A stretch of DNA of 64,000 nucleotides from Desulfofundulus thermobenzoicus (GTDB taxonomy: Bacteria; Bacillota; Desulfotomaculia; Desulfotomaculales; Desulfovirgulaceae). Positions 6,369-16,379 of the stretch are shown here, piece after piece. The stretch covers positions 1 to 64,000 of the forward strand of contig NZ_WHYR01000018.1 of NCBI RefSeq assembly GCF_009428905.1. Direction: 5' to 3'. The position numbers and the translations under genes are program-made. Below the pieces are notes generated by a model, which saw nothing but the letters and a program-made list of their open reading frames with translations, was not told the DNA's origin and searched no databases. Every line of letters starts with the position of its first letter. Position 1 is the first letter of the stretch.

Positions 6369-8966
6369 TCAAAAGACAAACCCCGTTTCCCGGTCATAGG
6401 GCAAATGCAACACATTGATGCCCTGGTCATCCCACACTTCCCATGCGTCACGCCGGTGAAGCACTTTATTCCTGCCAACCCGCACCCCGTGCTTCTGCAA
6501 CAGGGCAACCGGGTCGGCTACCACTGCCGGAAGCATTCCCGCCGGCACCACAGTCATGGTCAGATGACTGGAATGGCGGACACGGAATGAACCGCTGCTC
6601 TGCTCATCCTCTTCATTGCCGTACCGCTCCCGGGGCCGGCGGCCGAAAACGGCGTCTTCCCGGATCATGCCCAGCATTTCATCATCCCGCAACAAGGGCA
6701 CCCGGGGATAAAGACGATCTACCCAACCGGCCGCCCGGGTAAAGGAATAAATGTCGCCGATCAGCTCCCAGCTGCGCTTTAAAATGTCCCTGTCCATCCC
6801 CGGTCCGCTGTAGGGCATTTGTACCCCGGTGTCCCGCCAGTCCAGGGGGAAGAGGTGCAGGGTATAAACGTGATCGTCCGGCAGGCGCTCTCCGGCACAG
6901 GCGGCACACCGGCAGGCACGGCGCTCCGGCCTCTTCCCCCGGCGGTGCAGGCGGCCGCCGCGCTGCACCAGGGCATCCAGCGGCGCTATTTCCGAATACA
7001 TTAAATCGGCGCTTATGTCGAGGCTGAGCTCACACACCTGGGTGCTGACCAGGATTACCTCACCGGTATCAGCCAGCCCCCAGTCATGGATCAGCTTTTT
7101 TTCCTCCACGCTGCGGTCATGCACCGGCTTGAACAGGGCCCGGATTATTTTTTCCTTGGCGCTGCGGTGCTGCCGGGTAAATTCCGAGTGATAGCAAATC
7201 ACGTTCACCCACGGCAGGCGTTCCCGGATGGTCCGGGCCACGGCTTTGGCCCGTTCCACCTGGTTGACCACCACCATCTGCCGCAGGTTTAGATGTTGTT
7301 CAAGCAAATCCAGCAACTCCACCGATACCCGGTTGCCGGGGCCGGTCATACTACCGGCGGCTTTTTTAATCACATAGGGTTCATCTTCTTTATCCCCCGG
7401 ATTTTCTTCCTGCCGGATGAAAAGGTAGTCCACCCCGTCCAGCCGGCCTTCCTGCACCAGGTAGTCCACCATGGCCCGGGGAATGGTGGCGGACATAATC
7501 AGATGGGGCACCTTTAAACCGCGCAGGATTTCCAGACACTGGCCGATTTTGCGCAGGGTGAAAGAGTCGTAATAGTGAATTTCGTCGAAGATAACCGCTG
7601 CGGTCATTATGTGGCCGAAGGCCCGGTCGGCATAGCGGTAACAATGCAATAATGAATAAAGCAAATGATCCACGGTGCAGACGTTGACCGGCTTGTTAAA
7701 AAAAGCATTGGCAAACTTTTCTTCCGCCAGCCACCCCTCATCTTCCTGTTCCTGCTCCACCGCCCTGAGCACGGCCTCCACCTCACTGTGGTATATACCC
7801 GTGTCTTGCCGGGCCAGGCCGTATTTTTCGCTGAAATCCCAGTACATGGAACTGGTGGTAAACTGAGTGGGCAGGGTAAAGATCACCCGGTTGATTTTAC
7901 CCTCCCGCACCAGGGAATCCGCGAAATGCAGGGCGGCCGCCGTTTTGCCCGTACCGCAGCCGGCCTGCAAAATGACATAAGGTCTACCTCCCCGGGATAA
8001 TCTTTGCTGCAAAGGGTTGGGCGATCGTCCGGCGGGCGACTGCCGGAAACCGGCGAAAGACTCCGCTGCATTATGGAGGAAACGGTACCTGGCATCCACA
8101 CCCACCAGCGGCCCGGCAATAACCTCCGCCCGGCCGGCTCCCTTAATCCACCGGTGGTAATGCCGGCTGGCTTCGTTGTCACAGAGGCGCACCAGGGCCA
8201 GGAGCAGGGTATAAAGGGCTTTGAAGGGCAGAAGGCGCTCCGGCGGCAGGCCGGCCACCCGGCGGCGCAACTGCTCCACCAGGGCGGCCGCCTGGCTGCC
8301 GGTATATTGAGATGCCTGCAGAGGACGCAGGGAAAGGGGAAATGCGGTCGATGTACCGCTGCCGGCAGATGGCCGGTTACAACGCGAAGTATTCATGGAC
8401 TGCCCGTGAAGGGGGCCCAATGCAGCCGGGAATTTTCCCAGAAGACTGTTCACCATCCCTGCGGGGTAAGGCTTTGTGCCGGCCGCCTGCATCTGCTCCC
8501 CCTGGAAGGCCCCGTCGTGGAGCATCTGATGGTGGGCCAGCACGGCCAGCAACATTGCCGTCGCTTCGTCGTTAAGTAGCGGGTCTACTTTAGGCAATCG
8601 TCCTGTCCCGCCTCCTTCATTCCCGGCCAGGATATCCCGCAGCATTAAGGCTGAAAAAACGGCGTGCGAAATTTGCCCCCGGCCCGTGTCCAGATATTGT
8701 TGCCAGCGATCCAGGGCCTTGCCCAGATCGTGGGTATATACAGCCAGGGGAGCCAGGCAGGCAAAAAGGTCCGGGTCAAAGCCCAGTTCCACCACCCGCC
8801 TTTGCAAAACCGCCCCGTCCAATTCCCACAGGCGCCGGAATACGGCCAGGGAATCAGCCAGGTGTCCGGCCAGGGTCTGCCGGGGCTTGGCCCGGAGCAA
8901 AGTTTCAATCGCATCTACCATAGCTCTACCACCATTTCTTTCCGCCTCCGGTAAATTGACGCTCAA
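6369..8966 (-). CDS. cas3: Cas3 helicase-nuclease with N-terminal HD domain
   Basis: This 865-residue protein is the nuclease-helicase that degrades target DNA after Cascade binding. The HD nuclease comes first: His in LAGHLADSLAVF, the HD pair in YTHDLGKALDRW, and a later HH in LAHHQMLHDGAF. The helicase core starts at about residue 330: Walker A GCGTGKTAAALHF, DEIH box AVIFDEIHYYD, motif III IMSATIPRAM, motif V STQVCELSLDISADL and motif VI QRGGRLHRRGK. HD fused to the N terminus is the usual form in I-B. The TTG start at 8966 has a GGGGAGGA site. A four-Cys patch (CRCAACAGE region) after motif VI may bind metal. It lies 96 bp downstream of cas5. Confidence 0.95.
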   Translation of the reverse strand: MSVNLPEAERNGGRAMVDAIETLLRAKPRQTLAGHLADSLAVFRRLWELDGAVLQRRVVELGFDPDLFACLAPLAVYTHDLGKALDRWQQYLDTGRGQISHAVFSALMLRDILAGNEGGGTGRLPKVDPLLNDEATAMLLAVLAHHQMLHDGAFQGEQMQAAGTKPYPAGMVNSLLGKFPAALGPLHGQSMNTSRCNRPSAGSGTSTAFPLSLRPLQASQYTGSQAAALVEQLRRRVAGLPPERLLPFKALYTLLLALVRLCDNEASRHYHRWIKGAGRAEVIAGPLVGVDARYRFLHNAAESFAGFRQSPAGRSPNPLQQRLSRGGRPYVILQAGCGTGKTAAALHFADSLVREGKINRVIFTLPTQFTTSSMYWDFSEKYGLARQDTGIYHSEVEAVLRAVEQEQEDEGWLAEEKFANAFFNKPVNVCTVDHLLYSLLHCYRYADRAFGHIMTAAVIFDEIHYYDSFTLRKIGQCLEILRGLKVPHLIMSATIPRAMVDYLVQEGRLDGVDYLFIRQEENPGDKEDEPYVIKKAAGSMTGPGNRVSVELLDLLEQHLNLRQMVVVNQVERAKAVARTIRERLPWVNVICYHSEFTRQHRSAKEKIIRALFKPVHDRSVEEKKLIHDWGLADTGEVILVSTQVCELSLDISADLMYSEIAPLDALVQRGGRLHRRGKRPERRACRCAACAGERLPDDHVYTLHLFPLDWRDTGVQMPYSGPGMDRDILKRSWELIGDIYSFTRAAGWVDRLYPRVPLLRDDEMLGMIREDAVFGRRPRERYGNEEDEQSSGSFRVRHSSHLTMTVVPAGMLPAVVADPVALLQKHGVRVGRNKVLHRRDAWEVWDDQGINVLHLPYDRETGFVF

Positions 8967-9062
8967 TTTAAAATCCTCCCCTGATAGGCATCACCGGTCA
9001 TCAGTTTCCAGGCCGGGTTTAGTGCCGGGTAAGCCAGCGACAAAGCACCGGATATGCCTGCC

Positions 9063-9728
9063 TCAAACCAGCACCACATTCTTCCCCTCCACGGCGAAAG
9101 CTGCCACCTCCCGATCCAGTTCCACCGTGGGTGCTACGTAATAATCCCGGTACTGCACCCCCGTCCAACCTTTCCGGCGGCCGGCGGTAAATGCCACCGG
9201 CAGGTGCACCACCATAGCCCGCCCGCTCCGCAGGTTGCCTGCGTCCACCGGCACACAGCTGTGCAGTATGCTGGCTTCCACCGGACACACTGGGTACAGG
9301 GCCACATCCCGTACCTCCACCAGGTCGTCGGATTCACCCAGGTACAGAGGAAAATGGGGGCTCTCCAGCGCACCGGCCAGACGCATCATCATTCCCGCCG
9401 GACCGCAGATATACATGCGGTAAACGGGTTGGTGGAGCTTCTGTTTCATCACCAGGGTACGCATCTGATTGCGCAGATCCCGGCGGTCCCATTTGATGAT
9501 TTTACTATATGTTTCCACCAGCCGGCCTTCCTCCTGTATGCCGATGCCAAAGAGCAACCCCTCCAGGGGAGCCAGATGATCCGCCGGATAACCGAACGCG
9601 CAGGCCACCAGACCGTAAAGGGTGGTTATGGGGGGCACGGGATAGGTAAAGTGCACGTTAATGGTATAGGGCACCCGGAAGGAACACCAGAAGGGTACTT
9701 CCAGGGTAGCCGCCAGGATTGCTTCCAC
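9063..9728 (-). CDS. cas5: Cascade subunit Cas5
   Basis: A 221-residue RAMP-fold Cascade subunit that caps the crRNA 5' handle. The start VPFWCSFRVPYTINVHFTYP, followed by PPITTLYGLVACAFGY, is the characteristic Cas5 N-terminal pattern (F.xP......SYP.PP.TT..G). The C-terminal half has the strands expected of a Cas5t-type protein (YRDYYVAPTVELDREVAAFA). GTG at 9728 is preceded by GGGGG at suitable spacing. It is 26 bp downstream of cas7, within the effector operon. It most resembles the Cas5t of the Tneap form of I-B; the subtype assignment is an inference from the set of neighbours. Confidence 0.9.
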   Translation of the reverse strand: MEAILAATLEVPFWCSFRVPYTINVHFTYPVPPITTLYGLVACAFGYPADHLAPLEGLLFGIGIQEEGRLVETYSKIIKWDRRDLRNQMRTLVMKQKLHQPVYRMYICGPAGMMMRLAGALESPHFPLYLGESDDLVEVRDVALYPVCPVEASILHSCVPVDAGNLRSGRAMVVHLPVAFTAGRRKGWTGVQYRDYYVAPTVELDREVAAFAVEGKNVVLV

Positions 9729-9754
9729 TGCCAGACCCCCTTTTTCCCCGTCAA

Positions 9755-10678
9755 TTACCCGCTCATCTTTTCCCGCGCACGGGCAAAGACCTGATGCACC
9801 GGCTGCACAGGCACCCCTTCCTCTTCCACCAGCGCCGTTACCTCCTGGCCGTTGGCCACCACTTCCGGGGTATAACCGAATAATATTTCATGGCCCAACG
9901 CCCGGTGCTCCTGCAGGGCATAACGCAGCAGATCCAGCTTTACTTCTCCCCGGTCGTTCATTTCCAGCGCCTTCAAGCCCCTCTGGTTATAGGTGGGCTG
10001 GAAGGCTATGAGAATAATATCCGGGGACAGGGAAACCGCCGCCCGGGCCTGTTTGGCAAAGCCGCTCAGGTTAAACACGGCGTCCAGCACGGCCCGCACC
10101 CTTTGCGCCCGCTCGGCGTCCGAAATGTTTACCGCAATATCCCAGCCGGCAAAACGCTGCTCTTTGCCTTTCCCTTCCAGGCGCGGCACCCGTACCAGGC
10201 CCACATTGGCCACATCAATAACCAGGCCAAAACGGTAGATGTTGTTCATCATCTGCACGTGGGCAATGCGCATGTCTTTGCTGCCGCGTCCTTCCTTTTC
10301 CACCACACTGCTCCTGGTGAGCAGATCGGTAACTATTTCCCCGGGAATTTGCCCCAGACCGGGGGATACTTTTAAAGGCGACCAGCGGCGCTGGCCACCC
10401 ACGTCCTCCTCGGTGGCCAGAAACCCCCGCAGGTCGCAGCCCCAGCATCCGGCCACATCGGTACAGGGCAGTTCGGCTGTACACTGGAATTTATCCGGGT
10501 GGCTGCGGGCCATGGTCTCAAAAATGGCCGTGCGGGTGGCCTGCCCGGAAATGTATGGTTTGCGACCGTGATCATAGGTTTTTAGCTCGGTCAGGTTGCC
10601 GCTGCCTTCCCCGGAGTTTAAATTGCTCAGATCGGCCCTGGCCAGCCAGACCAGGCTGATGCATTTCCAGATATCCAT
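9755..10678 (-). CDS. cas7: Cascade backbone protein Cas7 (Cst2/DevR family)
   Basis: This is the backbone subunit that polymerises along the crRNA. The N-terminal segment SNLNSGEGSGNLTELK, followed by GRKPYISGQATRTAIFETM, is the DevR/Cst2 signature, with Asn-rich turn and 'YISxQAxR' strand. A Cys group (TDVAGCWGCDLRGF) and a central MRIAHVQMMNNIYRFGLV follow. The frame opens at 10690, but the GTG there lies inside the GGAGGTG ribosome site; the ATG at 10678, about 11 bases after it, is the more likely start (307 residues). Cas8 is 18 bp upstream, so the effector genes are one transcription unit. Confidence 0.92.
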   Translation of the reverse strand: MDIWKCISLVWLARADLSNLNSGEGSGNLTELKTYDHGRKPYISGQATRTAIFETMARSHPDKFQCTAELPCTDVAGCWGCDLRGFLATEEDVGGQRRWSPLKVSPGLGQIPGEIVTDLLTRSSVVEKEGRGSKDMRIAHVQMMNNIYRFGLVIDVANVGLVRVPRLEGKGKEQRFAGWDIAVNISDAERAQRVRAVLDAVFNLSGFAKQARAAVSLSPDIILIAFQPTYNQRGLKALEMNDRGEVKLDLLRYALQEHRALGHEILFGYTPEVVANGQEVTALVEEEGVPVQPVHQVFARAREKMSG

Positions 10679-10696
10679 ACTGTATGGCACCTCCAG

Positions 10697-12352
10697 TTAT
10701 TCTGCCTTGCTTGCATTTTCCGCCTTTTCTGCCGGCTGAGTGCGCAGGGCCGAAAGGCAGGCGTAAATCAACAGGATATCCCGCACTGCTTCAATGTTAT
10801 CTGCTGTCACATTGTTCAGGATATTTTCCACCCGCGCTTCCCCCGGCACCAGCAGGTCGGCACCGCCTTCCTTCTTGCTCCCCGCTTTGCGTTTATACAT
10901 TTTGAAAAAGGCTTCGCTCAACACACCCCGCAGTACACCGGCGTCGGGCGCATTGTTTAAGCGGGTCAGCAGGGCGATGTCCTCCCGGAAGTTAATCCCG
11001 ATGGTCCGCCCCACCACTTTCAAATCCTCCATCAATTCGGGTTCCAGCAAATGATCCACCTCCCCTGCGGCGTAATCAACAAAGGCTTCGAAAAAGGGCC
11101 AGGCCCGCCCGTTCCACCTTACCCGGCCACCCGGTGCCCGGCTTTCCTTCAACAGGGCAAAGAGACCCCGGCCTACCCGGCTCCAATCCCTGAAGATTAT
11201 TCCCCGGGCCACCTCGTCGGCCAGGCGGTGATCACCGGCAGTGATGGCACCAAAAAAGGTGGTATACAGGTTCCCCCGCCGGTCGCCGGCCGAACCGTAG
11301 TCCAGGCCCCGCACCAGGTCGAACAGCCGGTGGTGTACTTCCAGCAGGTTAAAGTGGGCAAAACTCACATTCTGCCCTTTGCTGAAACGAAGGACCACCC
11401 ACCGGTGCAGTGCCGGCCTTTCCCCGGGCGCCAGGGCGGGATCCTCCCGGTATTCTTCCTCCGCCGGCTCGTAACGGTGCGCTATGGAAAAATACACGCC
11501 GATCAGGGCCTGGTAGAGGGATGGCTGGCGCAGGTCCCGGATGTTGGTGCGGTAGGTGGTCAACTGCGGGTCCAGCAGGTCCAGCAGCCGGGTACTGGTG
11601 TTCACAAAGATCTTGTACAATACCGCCAGGTCGTCCACCACCGGCAGTAGCAGGTGGGTCATTTTCTGCCCTTCAACAAAATAAGGGATGTTGTGGTGGG
11701 TGGCGGCAAAAATGTTTAACATATTGCAGGTGGGGCACATGGTGCCGGTGGTTACGGTGCTCAGATATCCCCGCACCCGGTTGTTATGGTGCTGGTTGTA
11801 AAACGGGTTTTTATTCTGACGCATGTCGCTGTAGGCCTTTGCCGGGGCGTTGCGCCCGCAAAGCTGGCACTGATCCCCGCTGGAAGCGGCCTGACCCTGC
11901 TGGGCCAGGAAGTTAGAGACTGCTGTCTTTAGTTCGTCCTTCAGCTTCAGCCAGTCGTTTTTCAGTCCCACGTAATTCCGGCGCAGGCTTACCGAGACCT
12001 GGGCTCCGGCATTCAGACGGGCTTCTTTTAAACGCTGCTTCTCCTGCCCCGTCAAAGAAATGGTATACGCCGGGTCGTTAAAGCCGCCGGAACCGGGGCG
12101 GCGGTAATCCATACCCAGAACTTTCATTTCCACTGCCGGCAAGATCAGGTCGTTTAACCTCTCCCGCAGGTAATGGAAAATAATTTCTCCATATTCCTCC
12201 GTCTTAATCTGTGGTTTCAACTCCACGTCCAACCATCCCGCCGTCAGGCGGCAGGCGGCCATATAGCGGTAATGCTGCCGTGCCATGTGGTAAAAGGCCA
12301 CCAGTCCCCAGTCCATCCAGGGATCGCCGGTACGGGTTAGCAGGATGCGCAC
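10697..12352 (-). CDS. cas8: Cascade large subunit Cas8 (Cst1/Cas8b1-like)
   Basis: A 551-residue large subunit, expected to recognise the PAM and recruit Cas3. It has the Cst1-type zinc finger: CQLCGRNAPAKAY at about residues 162-165 and CPTCNMLNIFAA about 45 residues later, separated by a basic stretch. The remainder is mostly helical with no other motif I can name; the C terminus is Lys/Glu-rich. Its identity follows from the zinc finger, the size, and its place between cas6 and cas7. GTG at 12352 follows AGGAGGTGATAATGA. The 254 bp between it and cas6 hold no gene I can see. Cas8 proteins diverge quickly, so the subtype (I-B Tneap) is probable and not proven. Confidence 0.88.
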   Translation of the reverse strand: MRILLTRTGDPWMDWGLVAFYHMARQHYRYMAACRLTAGWLDVELKPQIKTEEYGEIIFHYLRERLNDLILPAVEMKVLGMDYRRPGSGGFNDPAYTISLTGQEKQRLKEARLNAGAQVSVSLRRNYVGLKNDWLKLKDELKTAVSNFLAQQGQAASSGDQCQLCGRNAPAKAYSDMRQNKNPFYNQHHNNRVRGYLSTVTTGTMCPTCNMLNIFAATHHNIPYFVEGQKMTHLLLPVVDDLAVLYKIFVNTSTRLLDLLDPQLTTYRTNIRDLRQPSLYQALIGVYFSIAHRYEPAEEEYREDPALAPGERPALHRWVVLRFSKGQNVSFAHFNLLEVHHRLFDLVRGLDYGSAGDRRGNLYTTFFGAITAGDHRLADEVARGIIFRDWSRVGRGLFALLKESRAPGGRVRWNGRAWPFFEAFVDYAAGEVDHLLEPELMEDLKVVGRTIGINFREDIALLTRLNNAPDAGVLRGVLSEAFFKMYKRKAGSKKEGGADLLVPGEARVENILNNVTADNIEAVRDILLIYACLSALRTQPAEKAENASKAE

Positions 12353-12606
12353 TCATTATCACCTCCTCCTTTTTTGCTCCCGCCATTTCAGCTTACCACC
12401 ATCCCCTGAACACATCCTGTCATTTAATTTTTTGGATGCAAAAAACTTTGGTGAATCATTACGGCTACCCCCAATCGCCGGTACCCGATTCCCGGTGGTC
12501 AAACCAGCTCCCGGACGAGGTATCGGGCAGATTGGCCGCTCACCCGGCACCCGCGGGAAAAAATCCGGCAATAAACGCTCCTGTCGCCGACCCGGCATCC
12601 TTTAAT

Positions 12607-13392
12607 TTACCCCTCACCCACCAGTTCCGTCTGTCCCAGGCCCATGGTCACTTTGTATCCCACCCCGGCGAAGGCCGCGTAGCGGGCCAGGGCATGGATC
12701 TGAAAGGCGAGAAAGTCCGGGAAACGGGGAGGCAGGCGGTAACTGCAGCGGCCGGTGAAGCCCACGATGCTGTAGCGGTCGAAGGCCACCAGGGAGGTCT
12801 GCAGCTCATAGCGGCTGACCAGCAGGACGCTGAAGTCCAGATCCGGATGCAATTGCAGCGGGCTGAAGTTGTTCCAGCGCTGTAACAGGCTGCCGAAAAC
12901 CCGCTCGGGCAGGGGGAAGACAATCTGCGTGCCCAACTGGCGGAAGGAGGTGGGGGAACGGAAGGCCAGGGTGATTTCCCTGGGCAGGGGTGGTCTTTCC
13001 AGCAGGTGCTGGTAGGTAAGTCCGCCGGGGTAAACTTCCTCTACGGCTTCGCCGCTGAACTCCGCCGTACCCAGGCGTACGGCCATTCCCGACCAGTAAC
13101 CGGCCAGTGCGTCAGCCAGGCCGGTCATGGATGGGTCGAGACAGGAAAGGGTAAAACGATAATGTGTACCGGATTCACAATGCAGAAAACCCTTTTCCCG
13201 CCGGCCGGGGCCGGTGAGAGGTCCCAGGGCAAAGGGCTTGTCCGGCGCCTCGTGGAGAACCGTGGCCTCCGCCGGGTCCAGGTCCTGCAACAGGCTGAAC
13301 AGCAGGCCGTGCAATTCGGCGCCCCCCAGGCCCCGGACGGCGCCCGCTTCCCGGCAGGTAAGGGTGAAGAGATATTTTTGTATTTCAGCCAC
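12607..13392 (-). CDS. cas6: CRISPR pre-crRNA endoribonuclease Cas6
   Basis: This enzyme cuts the array transcript within each repeat, leaving the ATTGAAAC handle. Two ferredoxin-like domains are followed by the Cas6 Gly-rich loop GVGYKVTMGLGQTEL near the C terminus (residues about 246-260), the clearest family mark. The usual catalytic His cannot be fixed from sequence alone; candidates are H28-H48 in the N-terminal region. The open frame begins with GTG at 13404, but that codon touches the AAGGAAG ribosome site, so GTG at 13392 (VAEIQKYLFTLT) is a better start. It is the first gene of the cas run and its repeat has the stable 7-bp stem that such Cas6 enzymes use. Confidence 0.9.
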   Translation of the reverse strand: MAEIQKYLFTLTCREAGAVRGLGGAELHGLLFSLLQDLDPAEATVLHEAPDKPFALGPLTGPGRREKGFLHCESGTHYRFTLSCLDPSMTGLADALAGYWSGMAVRLGTAEFSGEAVEEVYPGGLTYQHLLERPPLPREITLAFRSPTSFRQLGTQIVFPLPERVFGSLLQRWNNFSPLQLHPDLDFSVLLVSRYELQTSLVAFDRYSIVGFTGRCSYRLPPRFPDFLAFQIHALARYAAFAGVGYKVTMGLGQTELVGEG

Positions 13393-13454
13393 TGGACCGT
13401 TCACTTCCTTCGAAGCGAAATGCCATTTACCGGATGTCGTTCACCGGCGGCCTT

Positions 13455-13853
13455 TTAATCCACCGTCAGAAATTTGGCCGTCGCCCGGGCGGCCGCCCTG
13501 CCGTCGGGCAGGATTACCCGGGCGGAAAGCGCCCACAGACGGCCCTTATGTTCCACCAGCCGGGACTCCACGTTTACCGGCACGCCAATGGGCACCGGCC
13601 GGCTGAAACGGGTGGTCATTTCCGCTGTCATGGCGGAGATGCCCTGCCGCCAGAGCCACTGGGCCATCACCTCGTCCAGCAGGGTGGAGATCAGCCCCCC
13701 GTGCATGCAGCCGTTCCAGCCCTGGTGCTCCTCCCGGGGGGTAAAGGTGGTGCGGCAGGTGTCACCGTCCATGGAAAACCGCAGGTGCAGGCCGATGGGG
13801 TTCCGCGGGCTGCAGGCGAAGCACATGTGATCGTCTTTGTTTAATAACGCCAC
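13455..13853 (-). CDS. Hotdog-fold thioesterase (PaaI/4HBT-like)
   Basis: A 132-residue acyl-CoA thioesterase of the hotdog fold. The signature WNGCMHGGLISTLLDEVMAQ (residues about 47-66) contains the HGG turn and the acid used in catalysis, and TRFSRPVPIGVPV forms the following strand. A CFAC pair near the N terminus (DDHMCFACSPRNPIGL) resembles the THEM4-like branch, in which it precedes 'NPxGL'. Start GTG at 13853 with AGAGGTG eight bases upstream. It faces the same way as cas6, 62 bp away, but has no known CRISPR role. The substrate is unknown; clearing stray acyl-CoAs is typical. Confidence 0.85.
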   Translation of the reverse strand: MALLNKDDHMCFACSPRNPIGLHLRFSMDGDTCRTTFTPREEHQGWNGCMHGGLISTLLDEVMAQWLWRQGISAMTAEMTTRFSRPVPIGVPVNVESRLVEHKGRLWALSARVILPDGRAAARATAKFLTVD

Positions 13854-14240
13854 AGAATATCACCTCTGGTAAAAGGACACGGCAATATTAAAACACGGAA
13901 ATGGAGTAATATTTTCGGCGGTTTTAAAGGTTGTTGAATGCAGTGGATATTTGCGGGCTGTAATTGATACCACCGGTTTTAGAAAGAGCTACCCCCGAAA
14001 ATAATCGATGCAGGCTTATTTTCATCCTCAGTTGGTGCCGCTTTTAAGCTGCATGGTGGTCTGGTATATAAGTGAATGCCGGGTCCAAAACGATTTGCGA
14101 AACGCAGACATTAACAACAGAACTGACAGGCTGCCACATTAAGGAAAAATTTCCCGAAACACGTATCTAATTTTAACAAATATCACTCATTTTAGCAAGG
14201 CCTGCCACCGCCCCCCCTGGCCCGGGGCTGACAACAGGCG
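13854..14240. other. Intergenic stretch with no recognised gene
   Basis: About 390 bp upstream of the thioesterase and downstream of hppA. It is less GC-rich than its surroundings. No open frame, tRNA or riboswitch class was recognised. It would contain the thioesterase promoter, but no strong -35/-10 pair was found. Confidence 0.5.
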
Positions 14241-14267
14241 ACAAAAAAGCCGGGCTTAAAGCCCGGC
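14241..14267 (-). terminator. Rho-independent terminator of hppA
   Basis: On the minus strand GCCGGGC-TTTAA-GCCCGGC (14267-14249) is followed by TTTTTTGT. It lies 29 bp after the hppA stop. Confidence 0.9.
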
Positions 14268-14295
14268 AAAAAGCTCTTCTGCGGGTTTTTCCAGC

Positions 14296-16335
14296 TTAGT
14301 GGAGCAGCATGGAACCGATAATCAGGGAAATGGTACCGGCCACCTTGATCAACGGGTTCATGGCCGGACCGGAAGTGTCCTTGCAGGGGTCGCCCACGGT
14401 GTCGCCGATAACGGCGGCCTTGTGGGGATCGCTCTTCTTGCCGCCCAGGTTGCCTGCTTCAATCCATTTCTTGGCATTGTCCCAGGCACCGCCGGCGTTG
14501 GCCAGGAAGAGGGCCATCAAAACACCGGTGGCGGTGAGGCCGGCCAGGAAACCGGCCAGAGCCAGGGCGCCCAGGCCGAAGCCCACCACCAGGGGCACGC
14601 CCACGGCCAGCAGACCGGGCAGGATCATCTTATTGATGGCGGCACCGGTGGCGATGCTCACGCAGCGGGCATAGTCGGGACGGCCGGTACCTTCCAGCAG
14701 GCCCGGGATTTCCCGGAACTGGCGGCGCACTTCGTTCACCATGCCGAAGGCCGCTTCACCCACGGCCCGCATGGTGATGGCCGCCACCAGGAAGGGCATG
14801 GACGCTCCGATGAACAGGCCCACCAGCACCAGGGGCTCGTTCAGGTTGATCACCAGCTTGCCGCCCTGCAGCAGGTGCTGCAAACGGGGGTTGCGCACCA
14901 CTTCATCGGCAAAGGCCTGGAAGAGGGCCAGGGCGGTCAGGGCCGCGGAACCAATGGCAAAACCCTTGGCAATGGCCGCGGTGGTGTTGCCCACGGAATC
15001 CAGTTTGTCGGTTTTCTGGCGCACTTCCGGCGGCAGTTCGGCCATTTCGGCAATACCGCCGGCGTTGTCGGCCACGGGGCCGAAGGAGTCCATGGCCACC
15101 ACCATGCCGGCGGTGGAAAGCATACCCATGGCCGCCATGGCGATGCCGTAGATGGCGTGGGCCGGATCCACCCAGCTGGCGGCCCAGAAGGCGAAGTAAA
15201 TGGCCGCCGCAAACACCAGCATGGGGATGAAAACGCTCTCCATGCCCACGGCCAGGCCGTGGATGACGTTGGTGGCGGGACCGGTTTTGGAAGCTTCCGC
15301 AATACGCAGGGTGGGAGATTTCTGGTTGGACGTATAATACTCGGTGAGCATACCCACGGCCACGTTAACCACCAGCCCGGCCAGCACCGCCAGGAAGATA
15401 CCCGTGCCTTCGGTGGCGCCGAAAATGGAGCGGCCCAGGAAGAACACGGCAATGGCCGTTAAAATATTGGTGGTCCACAGGCCCACGTTTAAAGCGGCCT
15501 GCGGGTTGCCGCCCTCACCGGTGCGGACAAAGAAGGTGCCGATGATGGCCGCCACAATGCCGGCTGCACCCACCAGCAATGGGAAGAGGGCACCGGAGAG
15601 GCCGAACAGGCTGTTGCCCAGGATCATGGCCGCAATGGTGGTGGCGGCGTAGGATTCGAACAGGTCGGCACCCATGCCGGCGGTGTCGCCCACGTTGTCC
15701 CCCACGTTGTCGGCAATAACCGCCGGGTTGCGGGGGTCGTCCTCGGGAATGCCGGCTTCCACCTTACCCACCAGGTCGGCGCCCACGTCGGCCGCTTTGG
15801 TATAAATACCGCCGCCGACCCGGGCGAAGAAGGCGATGGCGCTGGCGCCGAAAGCAAAGCTGTTAATGATGACCGCATCTTTGAAAATGATATACAGTAC
15901 GGACACGCCCAAAAGACCCAGGCCGGCCACCGAAAGACCCATCACGGCACCGGCCCGGAAAGAAACGTTTAATGCCTTGCCCAGGCCGTGACTGCGGGCG
16001 GCCTCGGCAGTACGGGCGTTGGATTTGGTGGTGCTGTTCATGCCGATGTAACCGGCAATGGCGGAACAAATGGCACCAACAATGAAGGAAATGGCCAGGG
16101 AGGTACCGTTATGCATGAAGAAAAGCAGTACGAAAATTACCAGTGCAAAGGGAATCAGTGTCTTGTACTGCCGGTTCAGGTAAGCCATGGCCCCTTCCTG
16201 CACGGCCTCGGAGATCTGCTTCATCTTTTCCGTGCCCATGGGCTCTTTTAAAACGCTGGCCATGGTAAACAGGGCAAATAGCAGCCCCAGGGCGCCGGCG
16301 GCAGCACCTATATACGCCAACTGCATATCCAGCAC
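14296..16335 (-). CDS. hppA: Membrane-bound ion-pumping pyrophosphatase (K+-dependent type)
   Basis: A 679-residue integral membrane protein of about 16 helices that couples PPi hydrolysis to H+ and/or Na+ export. The PPi-binding signature lies around residues 190-225: [20 protein letters not shown] and [21 protein letters not shown] second Asp-rich loop [16 protein letters not shown] sits near the C terminus. In [11 protein letters not shown] the residue after TT is Ala; that position is Ala in K+-dependent enzymes and Lys in K+-independent ones, so this enzyme should need K+. Whether it pumps H+ or Na+ cannot be decided by eye. GTG start at 16335 with AGGAGGG upstream. It follows secG by 44 bp and ends at a clear terminator. 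Recovering PPi energy fits an energy-limited anaerobe. Confidence 0.97.
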   Translation of the reverse strand: MLDMQLAYIGAAAGALGLLFALFTMASVLKEPMGTEKMKQISEAVQEGAMAYLNRQYKTLIPFALVIFVLLFFMHNGTSLAISFIVGAICSAIAGYIGMNSTTKSNARTAEAARSHGLGKALNVSFRAGAVMGLSVAGLGLLGVSVLYIIFKDAVIINSFAFGASAIAFFARVGGGIYTKAADVGADLVGKVEAGIPEDDPRNPAVIADNVGDNVGDTAGMGADLFESYAATTIAAMILGNSLFGLSGALFPLLVGAAGIVAAIIGTFFVRTGEGGNPQAALNVGLWTTNILTAIAVFFLGRSIFGATEGTGIFLAVLAGLVVNVAVGMLTEYYTSNQKSPTLRIAEASKTGPATNVIHGLAVGMESVFIPMLVFAAAIYFAFWAASWVDPAHAIYGIAMAAMGMLSTAGMVVAMDSFGPVADNAGGIAEMAELPPEVRQKTDKLDSVGNTTAAIAKGFAIGSAALTALALFQAFADEVVRNPRLQHLLQGGKLVINLNEPLVLVGLFIGASMPFLVAAITMRAVGEAAFGMVNEVRRQFREIPGLLEGTGRPDYARCVSIATGAAINKMILPGLLAVGVPLVVGFGLGALALAGFLAGLTATGVLMALFLANAGGAWDNAKKWIEAGNLGGKKSDPHKAAVIGDTVGDPCKDTSGPAMNPLIKVAGTISLIIGSMLLH

Positions 16336-16379
16336 TTTTGAATAACCCTCCTCATCCCCTTAAATTTGGCACTTTCTTA

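Noticed and set aside
12204-12386. Small frame starting ATGAGTGCG just ahead of cas8
   Set aside because: It shares the cas8 ribosome site but lies out of frame and inside cas8; the GTG of cas8 a few bases on explains the site.
13860-14240. Riboswitch or T-box between the thioesterase and hppA
   Set aside because: Checked by eye for T-box, cobalamin, SAM, TPP, c-di-GMP and c-di-AMP signatures; none matched.
14299-15462. 387-codon plus-strand frame, rich in His and Gly
   Set aside because: It is exactly antisense to hppA; its composition reflects GC-rich third positions of the real gene and it has no domain.
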